A DNA stretch of 64,000 nucleotides from Cloacibacterium rupense (GTDB taxonomy: Bacteria > Bacteroidota > Bacteroidia > Flavobacteriales > Weeksellaceae), in NCBI RefSeq assembly GCF_014645495.1, contig NZ_BMLV01000001.1, positions 124,001 through 188,000 of the forward strand, in the 5' to 3' direction. The first letter of the stretch is position 1. The number at the start of each line of letters is the position of its first letter. The notes below the pieces were generated by a model that was not told the origin of the DNA, made no database searches, and worked only from the letters and a program-made list of their open reading frames with translations. The position numbers and the translations under genes are program-made. Of the stretch, positions 24,174-33,598 are shown in pieces.

Positions 24174-25913
24174 ATGAATACACTGGAATTAAAAGAAAAC
24201 AAAGAGCCTGAACAGAATACTCCAGTTGAAATTTCTGGTTCTCAAGCCGTTTTAGATGCCATGATTTCCGAAGGAGTAGATACTATTTTCGGTTATCCAG
24301 GTGGGGCTATTATGCCCATTTATGATGCGTTGTATGACTATAATGACAGACTAAAGCATATTTTGGTTCGTCACGAACAAGGTGCTATACACGCTGCTCA
24401 AGGTTATGCCAGAACTTCTGGTAAAACAGGCGTAGTCTTTGCAACCAGCGGACCAGGTGCTACCAATTTAGTTACTGGTTTAGCAGATGCAATGGTAGAC
24501 AGCAACCCTATTGTTTGTATCACAGGACAAGTCTATGCTTCGCTTTTAGGAACTGATGCTTTTCAAGAAACAGATGTGATCAATATTACCACTCCGGTAA
24601 CCAAATGGAACTATCAAGTGACAGATGCCACAGAAATACCAGAAGCATTAGCTAAAGCTTTTCATATTGCAAGTACAGGCCGTCCGGGTCCTGTTTTAGT
24701 GGATATTACCAAAAATGCTCAATTACAATTATTTGAATATTTAGGATATAAAAAATGCAACCATGTAAGAAGCTATCGCCCAGAACCTGTAATCAGAAAA
24801 GAATTTATAGAACAAGCAGCAGAATTGATTAATAATGCTAAAAAACCTTTCGTGCTTTTTGGTCAAGGGGTAATTCTTGGACAAGCAGAACAAGAGTTCA
24901 AAAAATTCATAGAAAAAGCCAATATTCCTGCTGCAGCCACTGTAATGGGATTGAGCGCACTACCAACTGACCATCATTTGCACGTTGGTATGCTCGGGAT
25001 GCACGGAAATTACGCTCCTAATGTAATGACCAATGAATGTGATGTTCTTATCGCCATAGGGATGCGTTTTGATGACCGTGTTACAGGTAGATTAGATAAA
25101 TACGCCAAGCAAGCCAAAGTGATTCACTTAGACATAGACCCTGCAGAAATTGATAAAAACGTGAAAACGACCGTTCCTGTTTGGGGTAATTGTAAAAATA
25201 CTTTGCCGTTACTTACAGAATTAGTCAATGAAGCAGACCATAGCAATTGGCTAAACCAATTCCGTGAACTAGAAAAAGAAGAAGTAAAAGAAGTAATTCA
25301 GAATGAACTGAATCCTACTACTGAAGTGATGACCATGGGGGAAGTTATAAAAGTTTTGAATGAATTAACCAACGGAGATGCCATCATTACCACAGATGTA
25401 GGGCAACACCAAATGGTGGCTTGTAGATATGCTAAATTCAATAATTCTAAATCCAGTGTTACCTCAGGAGGAATAGGAACTATGGGATTCGGACTTCCTG
25501 CGGCTATCGGAGCGTGGTACGGAGCGCCAGAAAAAACAGTGGTGGCTATTATTGGTGACGGTGGTTTCCAAATGACATTGCAAGAATTAGGAACCATCAT
25601 GCAATTCGGGGCTAAGGTTAAAGTTTTAATCCTTAACAATGAATTCTTAGGAATGGTGCGTCAGTGGCAACAATTATTCCACGATAAGAGATATTCTTTT
25701 GTAAATATTACGAGCCCAGATTTTGTGGCTTTAGCGAAAGCATATTACATAGATGGACAAAAAATTTCTGAAAGAAAAGATTTAAAATCTGCTTTAGAAA
25801 CCATGTTAAATCATGATGGAGCTTACCTTCTAGAAGTTATGGTTGGCAAAGAAAACAATGTTTTCCCAATGGTAGCTCAAGGTTCATCAGTTTCTGAAAT
25901 TCGTTTAAAATAA
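24174..25913 (+). CDS. ilvB: Acetolactate synthase, large (catalytic) subunit
   Basis: 579 residues; joins pyruvate to pyruvate or 2-oxobutyrate using thiamine diphosphate. Domains in order: N-terminal TPP PYR domain with GYPGGAIMPIYDAL and RHEQGAIHAAQGYAR (the catalytic Glu), the FAD-binding central domain (about 205-335) and the C-terminal PP domain with GDGGFQM and LNNEFLGMVRQWQ. It is 26 bases after ilvD and 8 bases before the regulatory subunit gene. Confidence 0.97.
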   Translation: MNTLELKENKEPEQNTPVEISGSQAVLDAMISEGVDTIFGYPGGAIMPIYDALYDYNDRLKHILVRHEQGAIHAAQGYARTSGKTGVVFATSGPGATNLVTGLADAMVDSNPIVCITGQVYASLLGTDAFQETDVINITTPVTKWNYQVTDATEIPEALAKAFHIASTGRPGPVLVDITKNAQLQLFEYLGYKKCNHVRSYRPEPVIRKEFIEQAAELINNAKKPFVLFGQGVILGQAEQEFKKFIEKANIPAAATVMGLSALPTDHHLHVGMLGMHGNYAPNVMTNECDVLIAIGMRFDDRVTGRLDKYAKQAKVIHLDIDPAEIDKNVKTTVPVWGNCKNTLPLLTELVNEADHSNWLNQFRELEKEEVKEVIQNELNPTTEVMTMGEVIKVLNELTNGDAIITTDVGQHQMVACRYAKFNNSKSSVTSGGIGTMGFGLPAAIGAWYGAPEKTVVAIIGDGGFQMTLQELGTIMQFGAKVKVLILNNEFLGMVRQWQQLFHDKRYSFVNITSPDFVALAKAYYIDGQKISERKDLKSALETMLNHDGAYLLEVMVGKENNVFPMVAQGSSVSEIRLK

Positions 25914-25921
25914 TTATCAAA

Positions 25922-26512
25922 ATGGAAAGAAAAGAATACACCATCACATTATATACAGAAAATTCAATTGGTTTAATCGGAAGAATTTCAGGAATTTTTT
26001 CAAGAAGAAAAATCAATATCGAAAGTTTGAATACTTCACCTTCAGAAGCAGAAGGAATTCACCGCTTTACTCTTGTCATCCACGAAACAGAAGATGTGGT
26101 AAAGAAAATCTGCCGTCAGTTAGAAAAACAAGTAGATGTTTTAAAAGCGTATTTCAATACAGATGACGAAATTGTTTGGCAAGAACAAGCTTTGTACAAA
26201 GTTCCTACAAGCGTAGTTGCAGAAAAAGTATATGTAGAGAGATTGCTGCGTCAATACGGTGCTTCTACAGTGGTAATTCGTGAAGATTATATCGTTTTTG
26301 AAACTGCAGGACATCGCGAAGAAATCGATAGATTGACTGAAGAACTTAATAAATACGGATTAATAGAATTTGTACGTGGGGCCAGAATTGCCATCATCAA
26401 AAAAAGCGCAGGTTTCCACGAAAAATTATTAGAATTCGACAACAGAGAACCTTCTCCACATCTAGTAGAAAACGAATATCTAGACCAAAGAGACGACGTT
26501 TTTACAATGTAA
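25922..26512 (+). CDS. ilvN: Acetolactate synthase, small (regulatory) subunit
   Basis: 196 residues, with an N-terminal ACT domain (YTITLYTENSIGLIGRISGIFSRRKINIESLN) that binds the feedback inhibitor valine, and a C-terminal domain with RHREEIDRLTEELNKYGLIEFVRGARIAI-type sequence. It sits directly after ilvB. The length falls between E. coli IlvN (96) and the 160-residue IlvH type; the C-terminal extension with VENEYLDQRDDVF is common in flavobacteria. Confidence 0.93.
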   Translation: MERKEYTITLYTENSIGLIGRISGIFSRRKINIESLNTSPSEAEGIHRFTLVIHETEDVVKKICRQLEKQVDVLKAYFNTDDEIVWQEQALYKVPTSVVAEKVYVERLLRQYGASTVVIREDYIVFETAGHREEIDRLTEELNKYGLIEFVRGARIAIIKKSAGFHEKLLEFDNREPSPHLVENEYLDQRDDVFTM

Positions 26513-26540
26513 GTTAGATTTTAGATTTACGATTTGAAAT

Positions 26541-26605
26541 TTTTATCAAACAATATCAAACAATATCAAACTAAATCAAACAATTCAAACAATTCAAACT
26601 AAAAT
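26541..26605 (+). repeat. TCAAACAAT short tandem repeat upstream of ilvC
   Basis: Six to seven degenerate 9-10-base units (ATCAAACAAT, TTCAAACAA) fill the 116-base gap between ilvN and ilvC. Related runs occur at 37052-37095 and, on the minus strand, before proB. Confidence 0.7.
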
Positions 26606-26628
26606 AAAAGTTTTAAACAAATTAAAAA

Positions 26629-28110
26629 ATGGGAAATTATTTCAATACACTTTCACTTCGTGAACAATTATTACAATTAGGACAAGCAGAATTTTTAGAT
26701 GGTTCAGAATTTTCTGACGGAGTAGATGCGCTTAAAGGGAAGAAAATCGTAATTGTAGGTTGTGGAGCGCAAGGTCTTAACCAAGGTCTTAACCTTAGAG
26801 ACAGCGGTTTAGATGTTTCTTATGCGCTAAGAAAAGAAGCGATTGAAGAGAAAAGAAGCTCTTGGAAAAATGCTACTGATAATAATTTTAACGTAGGAAC
26901 GTATGAAGAACTCATTCCAACTGCAGATTTGGTAATTAATTTAACACCAGATAAACAACATACTGCGGTAATTAATGCTGTACAACCGTTAATGAAACAA
27001 GGCGCTACTTTGTCTTATTCTCATGGTTTTAATATCGTAGAAGAAGGAATGCAAATTCGTAAAGATTTAACCGTAATTATGGTAGCTCCTAAATCTCCAG
27101 GTTCTGAGGTTAGAGCAGAATATGTAAGAGGTTTCGGGGTTCCTACCTTAATTGCTGTGCACCCAGAAAATGACCCTCAAGGTAAAGGTTGGGCAGAAGC
27201 TAAAGCTTATTGCGCAGGAACTGGCGGGCATAAAGCAGGTGTTTTGAAGTCTTCTTTCGTAGCAGAAGTAAAATCTGATTTAATGGGCGAACAAACCATT
27301 CTTTGCGGATTATTGCAAACGGGTTCTATTCTTTCTTTTGATAAAATGGTAGAAAAAGGAATAGATGCTGGTTACGCTTCTAAATTGGTTCAATACGGAG
27401 TTGAGGTAATTACAGAAGCTCTTAAACACGGCGGTGTAAGCGGAATGTTCGATAGATTGAGCAATCCAGCAAAACTAAAAGCTTTTGAAGTTTCTGAAGA
27501 ATTAAAAGACATCATGCGTCCATTATTCCAAAAACATCAAGACGATATTATGTCTGGAGAATTCTCTAAAACGATGATGGAAGACTGGGCAAATGGCGAT
27601 GCTAACCTTCTAAAATGGAGAGCCGAAACTGGCGAAACAGCTTTCGAAAAAACACCTGCAGGTGACGTAAAGATTTCAGAACAAGAATATTTCGACAATT
27701 ATACATTGATGGTGGCTTTCGTAAGAGCAGGAGTAGAATTAGCGTTTGAAACGATGGTTGATGCAGGCATCAAACCAGAGTCAGCTTACTACGAATCTCT
27801 TCACGAAACGCCATTAATCGCTAATACCATTGCTCGTAAAAAATTATTCGAAATGAACAGAGTAATTTCTGATACTGCAGAATATGGTTGTTATTTGTTC
27901 GATCAAGCTTGTAAACCTTTGTTAGGTGATTTTATGAAAACAGTAAATACAGATTTAGTAGGTAAAAACTTCAACGAAGGTAAAGATGGTGCTGTAGACA
28001 ATGCAACCCTAGTTGAGGTAAACGAAATCCTTAGAAATCACCCTGTAGAAATTGTTGGAAAAAAATTGCGTAAAGCAATGACAGCGATGAAATCTATTAA
28101 AACGGTTTAA
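26629..28110 (+). CDS. ilvC: Ketol-acid reductoisomerase (class II)
   Basis: 493 residues, the long class II form also found in E. coli, rather than the roughly 330-residue class I form. The NADPH-binding motif [17 protein letters not shown] is at about residues 45-61, followed by the class-typical [13 protein letters not shown]. The duplicated knotted helical domain is visible in [13 protein letters not shown] and the later [17 protein letters not shown]. It converts acetolactate to dihydroxy-isovalerate and the equivalent for Ile. Confidence 0.97.
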   Translation: MGNYFNTLSLREQLLQLGQAEFLDGSEFSDGVDALKGKKIVIVGCGAQGLNQGLNLRDSGLDVSYALRKEAIEEKRSSWKNATDNNFNVGTYEELIPTADLVINLTPDKQHTAVINAVQPLMKQGATLSYSHGFNIVEEGMQIRKDLTVIMVAPKSPGSEVRAEYVRGFGVPTLIAVHPENDPQGKGWAEAKAYCAGTGGHKAGVLKSSFVAEVKSDLMGEQTILCGLLQTGSILSFDKMVEKGIDAGYASKLVQYGVEVITEALKHGGVSGMFDRLSNPAKLKAFEVSEELKDIMRPLFQKHQDDIMSGEFSKTMMEDWANGDANLLKWRAETGETAFEKTPAGDVKISEQEYFDNYTLMVAFVRAGVELAFETMVDAGIKPESAYYESLHETPLIANTIARKKLFEMNRVISDTAEYGCYLFDQACKPLLGDFMKTVNTDLVGKNFNEGKDGAVDNATLVEVNEILRNHPVEIVGKKLRKAMTAMKSIKTV

Positions 28111-28201
28111 TAATGAGCCACGAAATCGAAGATTCGGCGAAGCCAAGTGGCGATTTAATAAAGCATAGGGTTTTAACCCTATGGAATTGATAATGTTTTA
28201 A
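28111..28201 (+). repeat. Palindromic repeat cluster between ilvC and the ABC ATPase gene
   Basis: It contains GCCACGAA...GTGGCGA and the 20-base palindrome CATAGGGTTTTAACCCTATG (28164-28183). The same ordered motifs reappear after the ABC gene at 29652-29690. Confidence 0.75.
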
Positions 28202-29644
28202 ATGCAAAAACCAATTCTAGAAATCCAAAATTTAAGTTTTCAATTCGGCAGCAATGTCGTTTTGAAAAACTTAAATTTTAAAATCAATAAAGGCGAAAAT
28301 TGGCAAATTGGCGGACCAAGTGGAACAGGTAAAACCACTTTAACCAAAATTATTTCCAACGAAATCAAAAATTTTGAAGGAAGTATTGAAATTAATTTTG
28401 ATGAAAATTCAGAATTAAAACAAAAAGTTGTTTACGTTGCTAATTGGTATCAATTCACCAATTTAGAAGGCGATAGAAATTTCTATTACCAACAACGATA
28501 CAACAAATTTGCAAAAAACGACACACTCACGGTTTTTGCAGAACTCAATTATTTTGCTCAAAAAGAGCAACTTGATTTTAAAAATGTAGAAGAATATTTA
28601 GAAATTTTTGATTTTCAGAATTTCAAAGAACAGCAGTTGATTGAACTTTCGAGTGGTGAGCACAAAAAACTACAGTTAGTAAAAGCATTTTGGTTGAAAC
28701 CTCAGATTTTAATCATAGACCAACCTTACACGGGTTTAGATGTGAAATCAAGGAAAAGCCTAAACCAAATTTTCGAACGTTTAACTCAAGAAGGAATTAC
28801 GCTTCTCTTGATTAACAATGACGATGAAGTACCAAATTCTATCAACCGTTTTGCGGAAATTAAAAATGGTAGTTTTTTAGAACGCACGCATCATTCAGAA
28901 ATGACCAAAGGCGAAGAAAGAATGACTAAAGAATTGCCTTATTTTCTTCAAAAACCACCAAAAACCAATGCAAAGGAAATGGTGAAATTAGAAAATGTAA
29001 ATGTTTCTTACGGAGAAAAAAAAGTATTGAAAAACATCAATTGGCAACTTAACGAAGGCGAAAGATGGCTGTTGCAAGGACCAAATGGTTCAGGAAAATC
29101 GACTTTATTAAGTTTATTAAATGGAGACCATCCTCAAGCTTATGCCAATGAAATCTATCTTTTTGGCAAAAAAAGAGGTTCTGGCGAAAGTATTTGGGAC
29201 ATCAAAGAAAAAATAGGCATCATCTCTCCAGAATTACACTGGTATTATGATTTGAATGCCAATGTAGGACAAACCATCGCTTCAGGTTTTTTTGATTCCA
29301 TGAGTTTGTATCAAAAATTGAGTTTTGACCAACAACAAAAATTAGAACAAATTCTTCTTTTTTTTGATTTAAAAGAAGATAAAAATAAAAAATTAAATAC
29401 ACTTTCTCTAGGGAAACAAAGACTAGCACTTCTGGCAAGAACCATCGTTAAAAATCCAGAATTATTGATTTTAGATGAGCCTTGTCAAGGTTTAGATGTC
29501 CAGCAAACAAAATATTTCAATAGAGTAGTAGATGATTTATGCAAAAGCGGACACACGTTAATTTATGTAGGGCATTTTGAAAGCCAACTGCCAGAAAGCC
29601 TCTCCCATAAATTAATTTTAGAAAATGGAGAAATTAAAAAGTGA
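28202..29644 (+). CDS. Tandem ABC ATPase, ModF-like
   Basis: 480 residues with two complete ABC domains. Domain 1 has Walker A GGPSGTGKTT (about 38), signature LSSGEHKK and Walker B ILIIDQPYTGLD. Domain 2 has Walker A GPNGSGKST (about 300), signature LSLGKQR and Walker B LLILDEPCQGLD. There are no membrane segments, so it is not a transporter by itself. It resembles E. coli ModF, a cytoplasmic tandem ATPase of unclear role. It interrupts the ilv gene order between ilvC and ilvA and is flanked by related palindromic repeats, so it may be a later insertion. Confidence 0.85.
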   Translation: MQKPILEIQNLSFQFGSNVVLKNLNFKINKGENWQIGGPSGTGKTTLTKIISNEIKNFEGSIEINFDENSELKQKVVYVANWYQFTNLEGDRNFYYQQRYNKFAKNDTLTVFAELNYFAQKEQLDFKNVEEYLEIFDFQNFKEQQLIELSSGEHKKLQLVKAFWLKPQILIIDQPYTGLDVKSRKSLNQIFERLTQEGITLLLINNDDEVPNSINRFAEIKNGSFLERTHHSEMTKGEERMTKELPYFLQKPPKTNAKEMVKLENVNVSYGEKKVLKNINWQLNEGERWLLQGPNGSGKSTLLSLLNGDHPQAYANEIYLFGKKRGSGESIWDIKEKIGIISPELHWYYDLNANVGQTIASGFFDSMSLYQKLSFDQQQKLEQILLFFDLKEDKNKKLNTLSLGKQRLALLARTIVKNPELLILDEPCQGLDVQQTKYFNRVVDDLCKSGHTLIYVGHFESQLPESLSHKLILENGEIKK

Positions 29645-29834
29645 AATCCCAATAAGCCACGAAGTGGCGACATAAAACAGCATAGGGCATAGCCCTAAGG
29701 AACAGAAAAGTGATTTATTTAATCATAAGGTTTTAACCTTATGAAAAAAATAAAAAATTAGAACATTCACGAATTAGCAATGCTAAAAACAAGGGACAAA
29801 ACCCTATGAATAATAAAATTACAGAGAAAGAATT
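29645..29834 (+). repeat. Palindromic repeat cluster between the ABC ATPase gene and ilvA
   Basis: It contains GCCACGAAGTGGC (29655-29667), CATAGGG-CATA-GCCCTA, the palindrome CATAAGGTTTTAACCTTATG (29724-29743) and AGGGACAAAACCCT. It matches the cluster upstream of the ABC gene in motif order. Confidence 0.75.
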
Positions 29835-31100
29835 ATGATGAAAGAACACACACCCTATTTAACTATAGATTCTATTAACACGGCACGAAAAAAAATTGCT
29901 TCAGCAGCGAAAACTACTCCCTTACAGGAGAGTTTTCGACTGTCTAAAGTTTTTGAGGCCAACATTTCTCTAAAAAGAGAAGACTTGCAACCTGTTCGTT
30001 CTTATAAGCTAAGAGGGGCCTATCATAAAATAAAAAGCCTTTTCGAACAAGGGAAAACCAATGATGGAGTGGTTTGCGCGAGTGCAGGTAACCACGCCCA
30101 AGGAGTTGCTTTTGCTTGTAACGAACTCAAAATTAATGGCGTAATTTTTATGCCAATTACCACTCCAAAACAAAAACTAGAACAAGTAGAAATGTTTGGG
30201 GGTGATTTTGTGAAAGTGAAATTGATTGGTGATACTTTTGATGCTTCAAAAAATGCTGCCATTGATTACAGCGAAAAAAACGGTGCAGCATTTATTCATC
30301 CTTTTGATGACCCTCAAATTATCGAAGGTCAAGCTACTTTAGCCATGGAAATTCTAGAACAAACCAACGATAAAATAGATTACATCTTCGTGCCAATTGG
30401 TGGTGGTGGCTTAATAGCAGGTATAGTTACGGTGTTTTCGGTGCTTTCTCCTCATACAAAAATTATTGGAGTAGAACCTAAGGGCGCAGCTTCTATGAGA
30501 GCGTCTATTGATGCAGGTTACAACGTGGAATTATCAAAAATTGATAAGTTTGTAGATGGCGCTGCAGTTCAAAAAGTTGGCGATTTAACTTTTGAAATTT
30601 GTAAAGATTACATCAGCGATTGCATTAGTGTAGATGAAGGAAAAATCTGCGAAACCATTCTAGAAATGTACAACAAAGATGCTATTGTATTAGAACCAGC
30701 GGGCGCTTTGTCTATTTCTGCTTTAGAACAATATCAAGAATATATCAAAGGTAAAAATGTAGTTTGTATTGTAAGTGGTAGCAATAACGACATTACCAGA
30801 ATGGAAGAAATCAAAGAAAGAGCATTACTTTACAAAGGAGTAAAACATTATTTCTTGGTCAAATTTCCACAAAGACCTGGTTCTTTGAAAGAATTTGTTT
30901 TAGATGTTTTAGGTGAAAATGATGACATTGCTTTCTTTGAATATACCAAAAAAAATTCCAGAGAAACCGCATTAGCAACCGTCGGAATAGAATTGGCAGA
31001 TGCTTCAGATTTTGAAGGATTAATCCATAGAATGAAAGAACGGGGCTATTTTGAAGCTTATCTTAATGACAGCCCTAATGTCCTCAATTTATTAGTATAA
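29835..31100 (+). CDS. ilvA: Threonine ammonia-lyase (threonine deaminase)
   Basis: 421 residues; makes 2-oxobutyrate from threonine, the committed step to isoleucine. The PLP lysine is Lys58 in RSYKLRGAYHKI, the glycine loop is GGGGLIAG (about 191), and the SGSNND serine motif follows. A single C-terminal ACT-like domain (about 335-421, KFPQRPGSLKEF) suggests feedback control; E. coli IlvA has two. Second Met of MMKE could be the true start. Last gene of the ilv region. Confidence 0.95.
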   Translation: MMKEHTPYLTIDSINTARKKIASAAKTTPLQESFRLSKVFEANISLKREDLQPVRSYKLRGAYHKIKSLFEQGKTNDGVVCASAGNHAQGVAFACNELKINGVIFMPITTPKQKLEQVEMFGGDFVKVKLIGDTFDASKNAAIDYSEKNGAAFIHPFDDPQIIEGQATLAMEILEQTNDKIDYIFVPIGGGGLIAGIVTVFSVLSPHTKIIGVEPKGAASMRASIDAGYNVELSKIDKFVDGAAVQKVGDLTFEICKDYISDCISVDEGKICETILEMYNKDAIVLEPAGALSISALEQYQEYIKGKNVVCIVSGSNNDITRMEEIKERALLYKGVKHYFLVKFPQRPGSLKEFVLDVLGENDDIAFFEYTKKNSRETALATVGIELADASDFEGLIHRMKERGYFEAYLNDSPNVLNLLV

Positions 31101-31128
31101 AATTAAACTATGTTATAATTTTTTTTTC

Positions 31129-31160
31129 AGCCTTTTCAGAATCATTCTGAAAGGGCTTTG
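31129..31160 (+). terminator. Hairpin terminator after ilvA
   Basis: A 14-bp stem (31129-31142 with 31144-31157, one G-T pair) with a tiny loop. The following U-run is weak, so termination is likely but not certain. Confidence 0.55.
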
Positions 31161-31308
31161 TGTTAAAAAAAGTATTTTGTTTTGCTGAATGAAATTTCTT
31201 TCATAAATTGGTAAATAATTAATTCATAGTTGATTATGATTGATTTATTCTCAATAATGTATTAATTTTTTTCAAAATAACTATTTAAAACTATTTAAAA
31301 CAAATACT

Positions 31309-32079
31309 ATGAGAAAACTAAACTCAATAGTGGCCATTATTGCTTTTGTAATTTGGGCTTCTATTACTTTAATTCCTGGCATTATTAAGCTCAATGGCAA
31401 AACTCAAGAGCTGGGCAGTCAACTCACAAAAGCACCTGACTATTCCATTTTATCTGCCGCCTTATTTACTTTGGTGGTGGTTTTCCTTACCGGTAGTGCT
31501 AAGCAGACGGGCCTTACTTTTTCTAATTTCAAAAACTTGAAAATCTTTAGATTACAATCGGTAATCATTCTTATTTGTACGCTCTTCCTCATTTATCATT
31601 ATGATGTGCAAAACATCTATGCCATGATGTGGCTATTTCTGAACTGTATTTTTGTGGGCATTTCAGAAGAATTAATGTTTAGAGGGATTTTATTAAGTGG
31701 TCTAACCAAAGATTGGGGGTATAAAATGGCTGCTATTACGGTGATTGTCGTTTTCGGATTAGTACATGTCTTAAATGCTTTTACTACAGGTAAAATTGGC
31801 GAAGGTGCTTTACAAGCATTTATGGCCATGTGCTCTGGTATGCTTTTATTGTCTTACAGAGTAAAAAGTGGAACCATTATTCTGGCAATGATTTTTCATG
31901 CCGTTTGGGATTTTATTGCGTTTATGTTATCTTCTACACTTAAATTGATTAATCCAGAATTACTTACCATTGTTGTTGGGGTTATCATGATTTCAGCTCC
32001 TGTTTTATTTGGTATTTATGGATTTTATTTATTGACCAGAAAAGGGGCAGCCGATGATTTTATAGAGTCTCAAGATTGA
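31309..32079 (+). CDS. CPBP-family intramembrane glutamic endopeptidase
   Basis: 256 residues with about eight hydrophobic segments. The CPBP/Abi motifs are present in order: EELMFRGILL (EExxxR, about 118), FGLVHVLNAF (FxxxH, about 147) and IFHAVWDF (HxxxD/N, about 198). The family includes CAAX prenyl proteases and bacteriocin self-immunity proteins. The substrate is not predictable. It has its own terminator and stands alone between ilvA and the pirin gene. Confidence 0.9.
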   Translation: MRKLNSIVAIIAFVIWASITLIPGIIKLNGKTQELGSQLTKAPDYSILSAALFTLVVVFLTGSAKQTGLTFSNFKNLKIFRLQSVIILICTLFLIYHYDVQNIYAMMWLFLNCIFVGISEELMFRGILLSGLTKDWGYKMAAITVIVVFGLVHVLNAFTTGKIGEGALQAFMAMCSGMLLLSYRVKSGTIILAMIFHAVWDFIAFMLSSTLKLINPELLTIVVGVIMISAPVLFGIYGFYLLTRKGAADDFIESQD

Positions 32080-32108
32080 TAAAAAACATCTGCTTCAATA
32101 ATAAACGG

Positions 32109-32138
32109 CGCTGACAAATTTTTTTGTCAGCGTTTTTT
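32109..32138 (+). terminator. Terminator after the CPBP protease gene
   Basis: Perfect 10-bp stem CGCTGACAAA/TTTGTCAGCG (32109-32118 and 32123-32132) followed by six T. Confidence 0.92.
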
Positions 32139-32189
32139 ATAGGTTTCAATTCTTATCTTACATCAATGACTTTCTTATCATTAGCAAGC

Positions 32190-32197
32190 TATCTTTG
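32190..32197 (+). promoter_or_regulatory. Promoter -7 element TATCTTTG for the pirin gene
   Basis: TAnnTTTG match 49 bases upstream of the ATG at 32247, just after the preceding terminator. Confidence 0.6.
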
Positions 32198-32246
32198 TAC
32201 TCGTAAATCAGAATAATCGCGAAGATTCTTTAAATTAAATTTTAAA

Positions 32247-32969
32247 ATGAAAACTACAATACATACCGCAGACAGCAGAGGATTTCAAAACCATGGTTGG
32301 TTAGTAGCCAATCACAGTTTTAGCTTTGCCAATTATTACAACCCAGAAAGAGTACATTTTGGGGTTCTTAGAGTATTGAATGATGATTTTGTAAGTGCAG
32401 GAATGGGCTTCGGAATGCACCCTCATTCTAATATGGAGATTGTAACCATTCCGCTTTCAGGTGAATTGCATCACAAAGATTCTATGGGAAACTTCGGAGC
32501 CATTAAGAAAGGGGAAATTCAAGTCATGAGTGCAGGTACCGGAATTCAGCATAGTGAATTTAATGGCAATGCTGATAAACCCGTAACTCTGCTTCAAATT
32601 TGGGTTATCCCTCGTGAAAATGGAGTAGAACCAAGGTATGACCAACTCAAAATTTCTGACAATGCCGTTGATAATGAGTTCCAACAAATCGTTTCTCCAA
32701 ATCCTGATGACGCAGGAAGCTGGATTCATCAAGACGCATGGTTTCATCTGGGAAATTTTACAGAAAATGTGAATAGAACTTATCAATTGAAAAAATCAGG
32801 AAACGGAGTCTATGTTTTTGTAATTTCGGGAACAGTAAAAATTGGGGATACCACTTTAAATCAAAGAGATGCTCTTGGAATTGAAGAAACCGACCAATTT
32901 AATTTAGAAATTTCAGAAAATTCAGAAGTTCTTTTAATAGAAGTTCCTATGAAATTACCTAAATTATAA
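32247..32969 (+). CDS. Pirin-family bicupin protein (YhhW-like)
   Basis: 240 residues. The N-terminal cupin has the pirin metal site: HPHSNMEIVT with the two His, then a third His and Glu in IQHSEFN. The start DSRGFQNHGWLVANHSFSFANYYNP and FGVLRVLNDDFV are typical of YhhW/pirin proteins. Some members have quercetin 2,3-dioxygenase activity. Together with the flavin reductase 48 bases downstream it may belong to a redox or aromatic-compound response, an inference from context. Confidence 0.93.
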   Translation: MKTTIHTADSRGFQNHGWLVANHSFSFANYYNPERVHFGVLRVLNDDFVSAGMGFGMHPHSNMEIVTIPLSGELHHKDSMGNFGAIKKGEIQVMSAGTGIQHSEFNGNADKPVTLLQIWVIPRENGVEPRYDQLKISDNAVDNEFQQIVSPNPDDAGSWIHQDAWFHLGNFTENVNRTYQLKKSGNGVYVFVISGTVKIGDTTLNQRDALGIEETDQFNLEISENSEVLLIEVPMKLPKL

Positions 32970-33017
32970 TAAAATTGAAGAATTTATAGTTTAAAATCCA
33001 TCAACCATCAACTAAAA

Positions 33018-33557
33018 ATGAAAATACTCGCATTTGCTGGAAGCAATTCTTCCACTTCTATCAACAAACAATGGGTAACTTTTGTTTCTCGAAAATTTGA
33101 AAATTCTGAAATAGAAATTTTAGATTTAAACGATTACGAAATGCCAATTTACAGTTCAGACCGAGAAAAAAATGATGGTTTGCCAAAATTAGCTTACGAT
33201 TTTGCCCAAAAAATAGATACTGCTGACCTTCTTTTGGTTTCTTTGGCAGAACATAACGGTAATTATTCCTCGGCGTTTAAAAATCTATTGGATTGGGTGT
33301 CTAGAATCCCTGAAAGAAAAATCTTCGGAGAAAAACCAATGTTCCTCATGGCGACTTCACCCGGAAAAAGAGGAGGTGCAAGTGTTTTAGAAATTGCAGA
33401 AAAAAGATTTCCTTTTGATGGAGCAAAAATTGTAGAGACTTTTTCTTTGCCTTTTTTCTATGAAACCTTTGATAATCAAAATGGTATCTCAGAGACCGAA
33501 AAAGCTGCTGAACTCGAAGAAAAAGTTAAAAAAGTAATAAAAGAAAATTTTTCTTAG
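33018..33557 (+). CDS. NAD(P)H-dependent FMN reductase
   Basis: 179 residues, flavodoxin-like. The phosphate-binding loop is FAGSNSSTSINKQWV at residues 5-19, and the flavin-contact loop is SLAEHNGNYSSAFKNLLDWVSR (about 75-96), followed by MLMATSPGKRGGA. It reduces FMN or quinones with NAD(P)H. It is downstream of the pirin gene on the same strand. Confidence 0.9.
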   Translation: MKILAFAGSNSSTSINKQWVTFVSRKFENSEIEILDLNDYEMPIYSSDREKNDGLPKLAYDFAQKIDTADLLLVSLAEHNGNYSSAFKNLLDWVSRIPERKIFGEKPMFLMATSPGKRGGASVLEIAEKRFPFDGAKIVETFSLPFFYETFDNQNGISETEKAAELEEKVKKVIKENFS

Positions 33558-33565
33558 TTTTTGAT

Positions 33566-33598
33566 TTGCTTTTAATCAATAAAAAATAGTAATTTTGC
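33566..33598 (+). promoter_or_regulatory. Promoter of the purine operon leader
   Basis: TTTG (33566-33569), 21 bases, TAATTTTG (33591-33598). It begins a leader of about 230 bases before purM. Confidence 0.65.
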
